12,912 bases of DNA from CAZJJK01 sp964546285. Its GTDB lineage: Bacteria; Spirochaetota; Spirochaetia; Treponematales; Breznakiellaceae. The position numbers and the translations under genes are program-made. The stretch spans positions 1 through 12,912 of the forward strand of contig CAZJJK010000098.1 in NCBI GenBank assembly GCA_964546285.1, given 5' to 3'. Shown in pieces: positions 6,241 to 12,771 of the stretch; positions within the stretch are counted from its first letter, which is position 1, and every line of letters begins with the position of its first letter. The notes under the pieces were generated by a model, which saw only the letters and a list, made by a program, of their open reading frames with translations, was not told where the DNA came from and ran no database searches.

Positions 6241-6875
6241 TTCCGGCCTCCGGCGGCTTCTGTCTTAGCTACTACGCTTTTTAGGGCCCAGATAAGTAAT
6301 GCCGTTAAAAAGAAAGCGCTGGGGGCCATAATCATGATAGTCCAACTCTGAAAAGCGCCGCCCAGGGCCGATAAAACAGGAAGACCAAAAACAGTACCAA
6401 AGCCCAACAGCTCACGAACAAAGGCAAGGACCAAGAGGGCCGCCATATAACCAAGCCCGCTAGTAAGGCCATCCCAGAAAGCCAAAAGCGGCGGATTGGA
6501 TTGGGCAAAGGCTTCCGCCCGGCCCATAATTATGCAATTGGTGATAATAAGGCCAACATAGGGACCCAGAGCCTTGGACACCTCCGGCAGATACGCTCTG
6601 AGTATTATATCGATAAGAATGACATAAAAAGAAATCACCAGCACTTGAACCATCATGCGTACCTTGGCGGGAACAAGGCTCTTCATGGCTGATAAGGTAG
6701 CGGAAGAAAAGGCGGTAGTAAGGCTAACCCCCGCCGTCATAATGAAGGTATTGCCTAATTTGTTGGTAACGGCCAGGGTGGAACAGATACCCAAGGCTTG
6801 AACAAGCACCGGGTTATTGAAAAGCAGATTATTTAATAAAACGCGTTTGCCTTGTCCGTTTTTTTTCGCGATCAT
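6237..6875 (-). CDS. nqrD: Na+-translocating NADH:quinone reductase subunit D
   Basis: A 212-residue membrane protein with about six helices. Conserved signatures include NPVLVQALGICSTLAVTN with C31 and GLIITNCIIMGRAEAFA with C114, the expected ligands of the intramembrane cluster shared with NqrE. It shares a TAATG stop-start overlap with nqrC and an ATGA overlap with nqrE. A GGAG ribosome-binding site lies in the end of nqrC. Length and motifs match the family (the Rnf equivalent is RnfE). Confidence 0.95.
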   Translation of the reverse strand: MIAKKNGQGKRVLLNNLLFNNPVLVQALGICSTLAVTNKLGNTFIMTAGVSLTTAFSSATLSAMKSLVPAKVRMMVQVLVISFYVILIDIILRAYLPEVSKALGPYVGLIITNCIIMGRAEAFAQSNPPLLAFWDGLTSGLGYMAALLVLAFVRELLGFGTVFGLPVLSALGGAFQSWTIMIMAPSAFFLTALLIWALKSVVAKTEAAGGRK

Positions 6876-7474
6876 TATTTAGCTCCTTGCGAGAAAAGGC
6901 GGCGAAGCGCGGCAATTTCCGCGTTGACAATGGTTTCCACCGCGGAGGAAGTCCGCGTCGCGCCTGTTATCGCGTCTAACACGCCATCGCCGGGCGCCCC
7001 GCCGCCATCTATCCTGACGCGGACACCGTCATTAACGATCAGTTCTCCAGAAAACTGGTCCTGAAACCAGTCCTCCTCTATACGGCCGCCCAAGCCAGGC
7101 GTCTCGTTTTGAGAAATCAAGCGAAAACCGACAATACGTTCCACTTTTTCATCAACGGCCAAAATTCCGTCTATAGCGCCCCAAAGCCCGGCGCCGGTAA
7201 AGCGCTTAGCGTAAATAGGCCCTGAGACGCCAAGCGTCTGGTAGAGCTCGTCGGAAAGCGGCGAGCCCTGTACCTGTTTGTCATATACAATATCGATGTC
7301 ACTATCTGAGAAAGGTAGTCCAAGAGCTTCAAGCACAGCTCGCCGTTCGGCCATACGCCGATTATCCGCCACCCGCCCTTTTGTGGCTTCATTGACTAAG
7401 GCTAAAATAAGGACAAAAACCAAACAAACAAGGAAGGCGAAAATAAGCGTATACACAACGGAATCTTTTTTCAT
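6875..7474 (-). CDS. nqrC: Na+-translocating NADH:quinone reductase subunit C (covalent FMN)
   Basis: A 199-residue subunit with one N-terminal membrane helix (about 6-27) and an extracytoplasmic FMN-binding domain. It contains TGAGLWGAIDGILAV and NETPGLGGRI, and the flavinylation motif DAITGAT ending at T173, where the ApbE flavin transferase would attach FMN by a phosphoester bond. The TGAT form matches the accepted [S/T]GAT consensus. It is shorter than the Vibrio protein (about 257 aa), closer in size to RnfG. The ATG overlaps the nqrB stop (ATGA). Confidence 0.93.
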   Translation of the reverse strand: MKKDSVVYTLIFAFLVCLVFVLILALVNEATKGRVADNRRMAERRAVLEALGLPFSDSDIDIVYDKQVQGSPLSDELYQTLGVSGPIYAKRFTGAGLWGAIDGILAVDEKVERIVGFRLISQNETPGLGGRIEEDWFQDQFSGELIVNDGVRVRIDGGGAPGDGVLDAITGATRTSSAVETIVNAEIAALRRLFSQGAK

Positions 7475-8226
7475 ATTGACCCACCGTTATTTTCTTTTGC
7501 CATACGCGGACGCCGCTTTTTCGTTCTTAGCGTATCCAAAAGGCAGGAAGCGCTATTGCCCAAAAGCACGGCGAAACTCGTNNNNNNNNNNNNNNNNNNN
7601 NNNNNNNNNNNNNNNNNNNNNNNNNNNNNNNNNNNNNNNNNNNNNNNNNNNNNNNNNNNNNNNNNNNNNNNNNNNNNNNNNAGGTAGATAGCGCCGACAG
7701 CTATAAGAATGATAGAGCCTTCACCCATTGAAGCGCGATGAAAACCAAAAAATAGTTCGATAAGGCCCAGCTCTTCACCGGCGCGCAGAGCGGCTAAGGG
7801 AGTGGGACCGCTGACGGCGTCAAGATCCAGACCGAAGCCCCCCGGTTCCACAAACGAATGCTGCATCACGGTAGCGAAGGCGATATAGACAAAAAGGCGT
7901 CCGGCGATGGCCGGATTGAATACATTGCGCCCAAACCCGCCGTACACTTCCTTTGCCATAAAAACCCCAAAAGCGATGCCAACGGCGGCAATCCATAGGG
8001 GGACGGCTGGCGGCAAGGACAGGGTAAACAGGGCGCAACTTGCCAGCACCGCCTGACTAGGCTTCTTGCCCCGGCCGCGTTCCATGGCGTATTCAACCAA
8101 GACGCCAACCACAAACACGACAGCCGCCACAGCGGCGAAACGTAGACCATATTGGTAAATGGCGAACAAACTTAAGGGAATAAGGCTGTAAAGCACCCGC
8201 GCCATTATCGCTTGCTTTTGAAACAC
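7471..8226 (-). CDS. nqrB: Na+-translocating NADH:quinone reductase subunit B, interrupted by an assembly gap
   Basis: A membrane subunit carrying covalent FMN and the ion pathway. Before the gap, 181 residues are readable: an NqrB-like start (FQKQ, VLYSLIPL), helices, KEVYGGFGRNVFNPA, the flavin attachment region with T142 in DAVSGPTPL, and a GSxGE-like turn followed by a new helix. After 100 Ns, 36 residues of a plausible NqrB C-terminus follow in the same frame. By comparison with homologues, about 90-100 residues are missing where the Ns allow about 34, so the true gap is probably near 270-300 bases. The start is GTG at 8226, supported by AAGGAG eight bases upstream. The N-terminal region is shorter than in Vibrio NqrB and closer to RnfD. 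The usual SGAT reads SGPT here. Confidence 0.88.
   Translation of the reverse strand: MFQKQAIMARVLYSLIPLSLFAIYQYGLRFAAVAAVVFVVGVLVEYAMERGRGKKPSQAVLASCALFTLSLPPAVPLWIAAVGIAFGVFMAKEVYGGFGRNVFNPAIAGRLFVYIAFATVMQHSFVEPGGFGLDLDAVSGPTPLAALRAGEELGLIELFFGFHRASMGEGSIILIAVGAIYXXXXXXXXXXXXXXXXXXXXXXXXXXXXXXXXXXTSFAVLLGNSASCLLDTLRTKKRRPRMAKENNGGSI
7582..7681. other. assembly gap (100 Ns) inside nqrB
   Basis: Exactly 100 undetermined bases, a conventional placeholder for a scaffold join of unknown length. The reading frame on both sides agrees only because of the arbitrary length, so the in-frame 251-codon reading should not be taken as the true protein. Confidence 0.99.
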
Positions 8227-8249
8227 CGGTGGAACTCCTTAAAAACAAA

Positions 8250-8277
8250 AGTATAATCACCTTAGGCAAGGAAACAA
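8250..8277 (-). promoter_or_regulatory. predicted promoter of the nqr operon
   Basis: On the minus strand TTGTTT (8277-8272) and TATACT (8255-8250) are separated by 16 bases. Transcription would start near 8243, giving a leader of about 17 bases that carries the AAGGAG site of nqrB. The -10 box is good and the -35 is weak (3 of 6). The preceding 134-base spacer (8227-8360) also contains GC-rich hairpins without a T run, so readthrough from the methyltransferase gene is possible. Confidence 0.5.
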
Positions 8278-8360
8278 GCGGCCAGAGCGCGCTGACGGCG
8301 CGGCTGCCTATTCCTCTTAACGGAAGGACTCTCGCGGTGAGACGCTAAGGACGGCGGTCA

Positions 8361-9284
8361 TTAGCCGATACGCTTAATCCGGCTAAAATAAAGCGGGCCG
8401 GCGCCCTCGGAGCGGTCAGGCAGTATTCTCAAGCCCCATTTAGTAGGCTCGGCCGCTCTGATAACGGCCGCGATCACAGCCTCGGCGCCGCGCTGCCCCG
8501 CCGCGGCCTTTTCCTCCCGCGCTTCAGACGGGGCTTCCCCGCTTTTTCCAGTTCGAGTTAAAACAGCCGCGTCTTCCGCTAAAAGCGGCGGCAGGACACT
8601 TAATCCGCTTCCATATTTTTTAACCAAACGATCCACCATGCCATCGTTTTCCGCGTCGGAAAGAGCGCAGGTCACGTAAAGGAGTTCTCCGCCATCGGAC
8701 AATAAGAGGAAGGCGCCAGACAGGAGAGCCCATTCGCCATGGGTGACATTCTTTATTCTAGCGGGACTCCATGCCTCTACATGCTTTGGCGAGGCTAAAA
8801 CATGACGCTCCGATGAGCATGGCGCGTCCAATAGGATCCGATCATAACAGGCTCTCTCAAAACGGGACCAGCGCGCGCCATCGTAAGCTGTTACATTAAG
8901 GCGCGACCGAAGCGGCTCGGTCAATTGATCGCTAAGGACGCGGCGCAAGCGCTCTCGCCGCTCCGCCGAGCGCTCGTTGGCGGTAAGACGCGCGGCTTTA
9001 TCCATACGCGACGCCCAGACCAGCGTTTTACCGCCGGGCGCGGCGCAGAGATCCAGTAAGCGGCGGGCGCCGGCTAAGGGCAGACTGGAAGCGGCGACAA
9101 GCGAGGCGGCATCTAGATAATAGGGAGCCCCGGCAGCGCCTAAATCCGCCCTAAAGCCGATCGAGGCGGCATTTCCAGCCAAGGCTGTCCGCAACGCCGG
9201 CCAGCGCTCGCCGTAAAGCTCCTGATAATACGCGTCGAAGGCGGCTTCTCCGCTGGAGCGGCCGCGCCTTAGGCGGGTAGACAT
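8361..9284 (-). CDS. RsmB/NSUN-family RNA (cytosine-5) methyltransferase
   Basis: A 307-residue SAM-dependent enzyme that would methylate cytosine C5 in rRNA or tRNA. The SAM-binding motif is LLDLCAAPGGKT (about 77-87). The two mechanistic cysteines are both present: C156 in LLDAPCSSERHVLA (motif IV) and C206 in LLYVTCALSDAEN (motif VI, nucleophile). The residues after the PC motif (SSERHVL) resemble the NSUN3/NSUN4 group rather than the PCSGTG of classical RsmB. No N-terminal NusB-like domain is present, unlike E. coli RsmB. Residues about 245-265 form a low-complexity Ala/Glu-rich insert. It lies 15 bases after the aminotransferase gene, so the two are probably co-transcribed, although no strong ribosome-binding site is seen. 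Confidence 0.9.
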   Translation of the reverse strand: MSTRLRRGRSSGEAAFDAYYQELYGERWPALRTALAGNAASIGFRADLGAAGAPYYLDAASLVAASSLPLAGARRLLDLCAAPGGKTLVWASRMDKAARLTANERSAERRERLRRVLSDQLTEPLRSRLNVTAYDGARWSRFERACYDRILLDAPCSSERHVLASPKHVEAWSPARIKNVTHGEWALLSGAFLLLSDGGELLYVTCALSDAENDGMVDRLVKKYGSGLSVLPPLLAEDAAVLTRTGKSGEAPSEAREEKAAAGQRGAEAVIAAVIRAAEPTKWGLRILPDRSEGAGPLYFSRIKRIG

Positions 9285-9299
9285 CGGTTTTTCATCGGC

Positions 9300-10559
9300 C
9301 TATTCCGCTGAAACGCCGGGAGCGCCGGGAGCGCCGGGAGCGCCGGGAGCGCCTGAAACGCCGGACCGCCAGGCGGCCACCGCGGACAGAAAAGCCGTCC
9401 GCGACGCGGCGATAAGCTTTTCGTCAACGCAATAAGCTAAGCGAAAATAACCCGGCATACCAAAACCGGAACCGGGCACGGCCAAGATCAGATGCCGCTT
9501 CAGCTCGTCCACAAAGGCGAGATCATCTACCTGACCGCCGCTGCCGGGGGGTACGGCGCAAAAAAGATAGAAGGCGCCTTCCGGCAGGGAGTATGTTATG
9601 CCGGCTTCGTCCAAGATGGAGCGGAAGGCGTTCAAGCGGCGCTCGTAGACGCTCACATCAACCCGCGCACTGATCAATTCGGCGACAACCCGTTGCATCA
9701 GCGCCGGTGCGTTAACGAAGCCAAGCACCCTGGTCGCATAAGCCAAAGCGGCCGCGAAGGCTTCCCCGTCGGCTAGGCTTGGACTTAAGGCAATATAACC
9801 GATGCGCTCTCCTGGCAAGGAAAGGCTTTTGGAATAAGAAGTTACAACGATAGCCTCATCATAAACCGATAGGAGGGGCGGCGCCGCGGCCCCGCCGTAA
9901 ACCAATTCACGGTAGGGCTCATCAGCGATTAGATAGGGCTTTCGGCCTGTCCGCCCAGCGGCCCGATTGAGTGCCTCGGCTAAGGCGGCCAACGTGGACG
10001 CCGGGTAGACGCGGCCGGTTGGGTTATGCGGCGAATTGATAAGGATAGCCGCTGTCCTGTCCGTAATCGCCCGCTCTATCGCCGCTATATCTAAATCGAA
10101 ATCGTTCTTGCTGTCCACAAGGACCATACGGCCGCCGTGGTTGGCGATATAAGCGCCATATTCCACAAAATACGGCCTCGGCACGATCAGCTCGTCGCCG
10201 TGATTGAGGATAACCTTGAGGACGACATTGAGGCCGCCGGCCGCGCCGACGGACATAACGATATGGCCGGCGTCGATATTCACCTGATGTTCGGTGGAAA
10301 CCTTGCGGGCTATAGCCGATCTCACTTCGTGGAAGCCAACATTCGGCATATAGCCATGAGAGCCCTTAGCGTCCTCGGCCGCTAAGCGGACCAGACTGTC
10401 ATGGAAGGCTGGCGGCGGGTCAACATCGGGATTACCGATGGAAAAGTCGAAAACCTTATCGGCCCCATAGCGGCTCTTCAGCGCGGCGCCTTCCTCAAAC
10501 ATTTTTCGGATAAAGGACCCCTTAGTCTGGGCGTCGCGGATAGCTTGAGCGATGGGCAT
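9300..10559 (-). CDS. pyridoxal-phosphate aminotransferase, class I/II (aspartate aminotransferase family)
   Basis: A 419-residue cytosolic fold-type I aminotransferase. Visible landmarks: an N-terminal FSIGNPDVDPPP block, NSPHNPTGRVY with N179, ADEPYREL with D213 contacting the PLP ring nitrogen, the Schiff-base lysine K244 in SYSKSLSLPGERIGY, and FRLAYC near the end, whose arginine binds the substrate carboxylate. The amino donor and acceptor cannot be told from this. The ATG at 10559 was chosen over an in-frame start 12 codons earlier because AAGGAG lies six bases upstream. The last about 20 residues are an extra (Gly-Ala-Pro)n tail beyond the usual end of the family. It is divergently arranged with egsA across 151 bases. 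Confidence 0.93.
   Translation of the reverse strand: MPIAQAIRDAQTKGSFIRKMFEEGAALKSRYGADKVFDFSIGNPDVDPPPAFHDSLVRLAAEDAKGSHGYMPNVGFHEVRSAIARKVSTEHQVNIDAGHIVMSVGAAGGLNVVLKVILNHGDELIVPRPYFVEYGAYIANHGGRMVLVDSKNDFDLDIAAIERAITDRTAAILINSPHNPTGRVYPASTLAALAEALNRAAGRTGRKPYLIADEPYRELVYGGAAAPPLLSVYDEAIVVTSYSKSLSLPGERIGYIALSPSLADGEAFAAALAYATRVLGFVNAPALMQRVVAELISARVDVSVYERRLNAFRSILDEAGITYSLPEGAFYLFCAVPPGSGGQVDDLAFVDELKRHLILAVPGSGFGMPGYFRLAYCVDEKLIAASRTAFLSAVAAWRSGVSGAPGAPGAPGAPGVSAE
9314..9353 (+). repeat. 9-bp tandem repeat coding for a Gly-Ala-Pro tail
   Basis: The unit CGCCGGGAG occurs four times in succession plus a partial CGCC, with no mismatches. Nearly the same sequence, CTGAAACGCCGG, flanks the array on both sides (9308-9319 and 9353-9364). 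The repeat length is a multiple of three, so copy-number changes leave the aminotransferase frame intact. It encodes collagen-like triplets at the protein's C-terminus. Confidence 0.95.
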
Positions 10560-10675
10560 ACGGAACTCCTTAGTAATGATGGGAAAGCGTAGCATGAAGA
10601 GGCGCGGCGCGCGAAGCCCCCGACGGACAGGGAACGAGATTGGGGGCTGGGCTCACGAAAAAGGGATCGCGCCCA

Positions 10676-10710
10676 TTTATTTTGATCGCGTGAAATTCTA
10701 TAATTGGGCC
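10676..10710 (+). promoter_or_regulatory. promoter of egsA, consistent with a leaderless transcript
   Basis: A perfect -10 hexamer TATAAT lies at 10699-10704, six bases before the ATG at 10711. A weak -35 (TTTATT, 10676-10681) has a 17-base spacer. The expected transcription start coincides with the A of ATG, and no Shine-Dalgarno sequence is present. Confidence 0.65.
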
Positions 10711-12120
10711 ATGCTGAATATCGACACCCTCCCCGTCCCCTCCATCGCCGACTGCCTTAAGGCGGCCAGCGATACCGCGTTCTACCGTCTGGGCGAGGGG
10801 GCCTTGGACGCTGTCGCGGCGTTTTACGGGGAAGCCTTTGGCGATAAGGCGGCCTTTATCGTCGCGGACGGCAATACCTACGCCGCGGCCGGCAAGCGGG
10901 CGGAAGCCGCTCTTCGCGACGCCCGCGTCCCCGTCGCCGGCCGGCTGATCTTCCCCGCTCAACCCGTCCTACACGCCGAATACGGCCATGTCGCGGCGCT
11001 CGTCGCGACGCTGGAAGCGGCCGACCGGAAAAACGGCGATGCTGTCGTTCCGGTCGCCGTCGGTTCGGGAACCGTCAACGATTTAGCGAAACGGGCCGCC
11101 GGCGAACTGGAGCGGCCGTATTGCTGCGTCGCCAGCGCCGCCTCGGTGGACGGATATACCTCGGCCGGGGCCGCTCTTCTGGCCGACGGTTTCAAGAAAA
11201 CCTTCCCCTGCCCCGCCCCCCGCGCCATTTTAGCCGACAGCGCGGTACTCAAGGCGGCGCCGCCCATCCTCACGGCCTCTGGCTGGGGCGATCTAGCGGG
11301 CAAGCTGGTGGCCGGCGTCGATTGGACCATAGCCGAAGCCGCCGGCGATCCCCGACTGGGCCAAGCCGCCGCTCTCGGTTGCGAAACCATCGATCCCCTC
11401 GCCTGGGCGATGACCCAAAACCCCTTGCGCGCGGTCTTGGCCAGGGGAGAAGCCCAGCTGAAGAACGGCGACTCGCGCGGCGAAGCGATCGACGCCTTAT
11501 TCCAAGCCCTAGCCCTCACCGGCTTTTCCATGCAGTACCTGAAAAGCTCACGGCCGGTTTCAGGCTGCGAACACCTGTTCGCTCATGCCTGGGAAATGGA
11601 AGGCTTATCGGTCGGCGGCGCGCCGGTCACCCATGGCTTCAAGGTGGCCATTGGCACGCTGATCGCGACGGCTTTGATCGAGCGTCTATTCGCGTCGCCT
11701 AACCCGCCATCTCTGACCACGTGGGAATCGCCGAGCGCCGATAAGCGGAGAGCGGAAGTGTACGCCATTTACGGCTCTTCGCCGGCGTATCGCGACATTG
11801 AAGCGGCGGCGCTCGGCAAGTTGAACGACAGCGAAACGCTCAAGCGCCGCCGCGAGGCCCTGGCCGACCGCTGGACCAGCCTCCGCGACCGTATCGGCGA
11901 GCTTCTGCCGCCCTATGGCCACTTGCGCGGCCAGCTTGCGGCCTTGGGTTGCCCGACGCGGCCGGAGCGGATCGGCCTAACGCGCTCTGACGCTATCGGC
12001 ACGGCCATCAAAGCCCAGATGCTGCGCCAGCGCTATACCGCCCTGGACCTGGCCTGGGACTTCGGCCTCCTGCCAAAGCTGATCGCGGAAATCGAGGCGG
12101 ACCCGACCTATTGCCGTTAG
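10711..12120 (+). CDS. egsA: sn-glycerol-1-phosphate dehydrogenase (AraM/EgsA type)
   Basis: A 469-residue member of the iron-alcohol-dehydrogenase-like superfamily that reduces dihydroxyacetone phosphate to sn-glycerol-1-phosphate with NAD(P)H. Nucleotide-binding glycines are in VAVGSGTVNDLAK (about 115-127), followed by ASAASVDGYTS. Metal ligands by family analogy are D194 (SGWGDLAGK), H288 (SGCEHLFAHAWE) and H308 (THGFKVAIG). The open frame extends upstream to 10552, but I chose ATG 10711 because homology-like sequence begins there and a -10 box lies directly before it. The C-terminal about 150 residues form the helical domain seen in the longer bacterial AraM-like members. It is co-oriented with a decayed transporter 22 bases downstream. 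Its composition is clearly more GC-rich than the left half of the window. Confidence 0.9.
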   Translation: MLNIDTLPVPSIADCLKAASDTAFYRLGEGALDAVAAFYGEAFGDKAAFIVADGNTYAAAGKRAEAALRDARVPVAGRLIFPAQPVLHAEYGHVAALVATLEAADRKNGDAVVPVAVGSGTVNDLAKRAAGELERPYCCVASAASVDGYTSAGAALLADGFKKTFPCPAPRAILADSAVLKAAPPILTASGWGDLAGKLVAGVDWTIAEAAGDPRLGQAAALGCETIDPLAWAMTQNPLRAVLARGEAQLKNGDSRGEAIDALFQALALTGFSMQYLKSSRPVSGCEHLFAHAWEMEGLSVGGAPVTHGFKVAIGTLIATALIERLFASPNPPSLTTWESPSADKRRAEVYAIYGSSPAYRDIEAAALGKLNDSETLKRRREALADRWTSLRDRIGELLPPYGHLRGQLAALGCPTRPERIGLTRSDAIGTAIKAQMLRQRYTALDLAWDFGLLPKLIAEIEADPTYCR

Positions 12121-12142
12121 GAAAAAATAAGAGGATAGAACC

Positions 12143-12771
12143 ATGAGAGACCCGCTTTCGCTCACCCCGCCGCAAACCGCCCGCGGCATTCTCGCCGCCT
12201 CTGTCATTGTCGCCGCCCTGGTCGCCATAGCGATAGGCCGCCTGCCGAGCCTATGCATGAACCGGGCTAGCTTGGCCTTCGCCGCCAATATCGGCTCGGC
12301 GGCCAGGATCATCGGCAATCCTCAAAACATACTGATCGGCTCCCAAAGCGATATCAACTTCGGTTTCTTCTTCGTCTGTATACCCTCACTTCTTTCCACG
12401 GCCGTGGCCTATGCGGCTATCCTCATCGCCTTTACGCGCGAATTCGCCACCGCTCTCAACCGCGCGCTGGAGCTCAATTCCGGCGGCCGGAGCCGCGTCG
12501 CCGGGCCGCTGGGCGGATCCTTCATCGATCTTGAGCGATCCTGGCTGGTGCTGGGGCCATGGCCAGCACCTACGCGGGTAACCTGACGCTCCTCGGATCG
12601 GTCGCCAACCTGATCGTGGCCGAATCCGCCAAGCGCCACGGTATCTCGATAAGCTTCGCGTCTTATTTGAAAGTCGGATTGCCGATCACTCTCGTCTCGA
12701 TTGCTATCGGCACGTTTTGGTTCATCATAAGCTGGGAAGCCCTCCGCTTTTCGCCGCCGATCAGCCCTTAA
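12143..12771 (+). pseudogene. decayed ArsB/NhaD-family ion transporter
   Basis: Two frames together preserve fragments of a roughly 420-residue antiporter-like protein. The first frame (12143-12586) has a good GAGGAT ribosome-binding site and the first helix (to GRLPSL), then jumps straight to ANIGSAARIIGNPQNILIGSQS, as if about 90-110 residues were lost in frame. After the next helix it jumps again to ERSWLVLG, which normally leads to AMASTxAGNLTLLGSVANLIVAE. That last block is instead in another frame (12559-12771), because the GGGG at about 12551-12554 carries two extra bases or one too few. Two internal losses plus a frameshift make function unlikely. A sequencing error could explain the frameshift but not the deletions. 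Substrate (arsenite, Na+/H+, organic anion) cannot be told. Confidence 0.85.

Noticed and set aside
7278..7691. Plus-strand frame spanning the assembly gap
   Set aside because: It is antisense to nqrC/nqrB and stays open only because the Ns are read as unknown residues.
4522..8226. Annotation of the operon as Rnf (rnfD-G-E-A)
   Set aside because: The last subunit is a clear NqrF with a plant-type [2Fe-2S] domain and FAD/NADH domains, and no RnfB or RnfC is present in the window, although compact NqrB/NqrC sizes resemble Rnf.
8256..8360. GC-rich inverted repeats as a terminator for the methyltransferase gene
   Set aside because: Short stems such as GCGC/GCGC are present, but no T run follows on the minus strand, so a terminator cannot be supported.
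9314..9353. Short tandem array as a possible CRISPR
   Set aside because: The units are 9 bases with no spacers and lie inside a coding frame; it is a coding minisatellite.
10552..10710. N-terminal extension of EgsA from the upstream in-frame start
   Set aside because: The extra 53 codons cover the divergent promoter region, including the TATAAT box, and look unlike the family's N-terminus.
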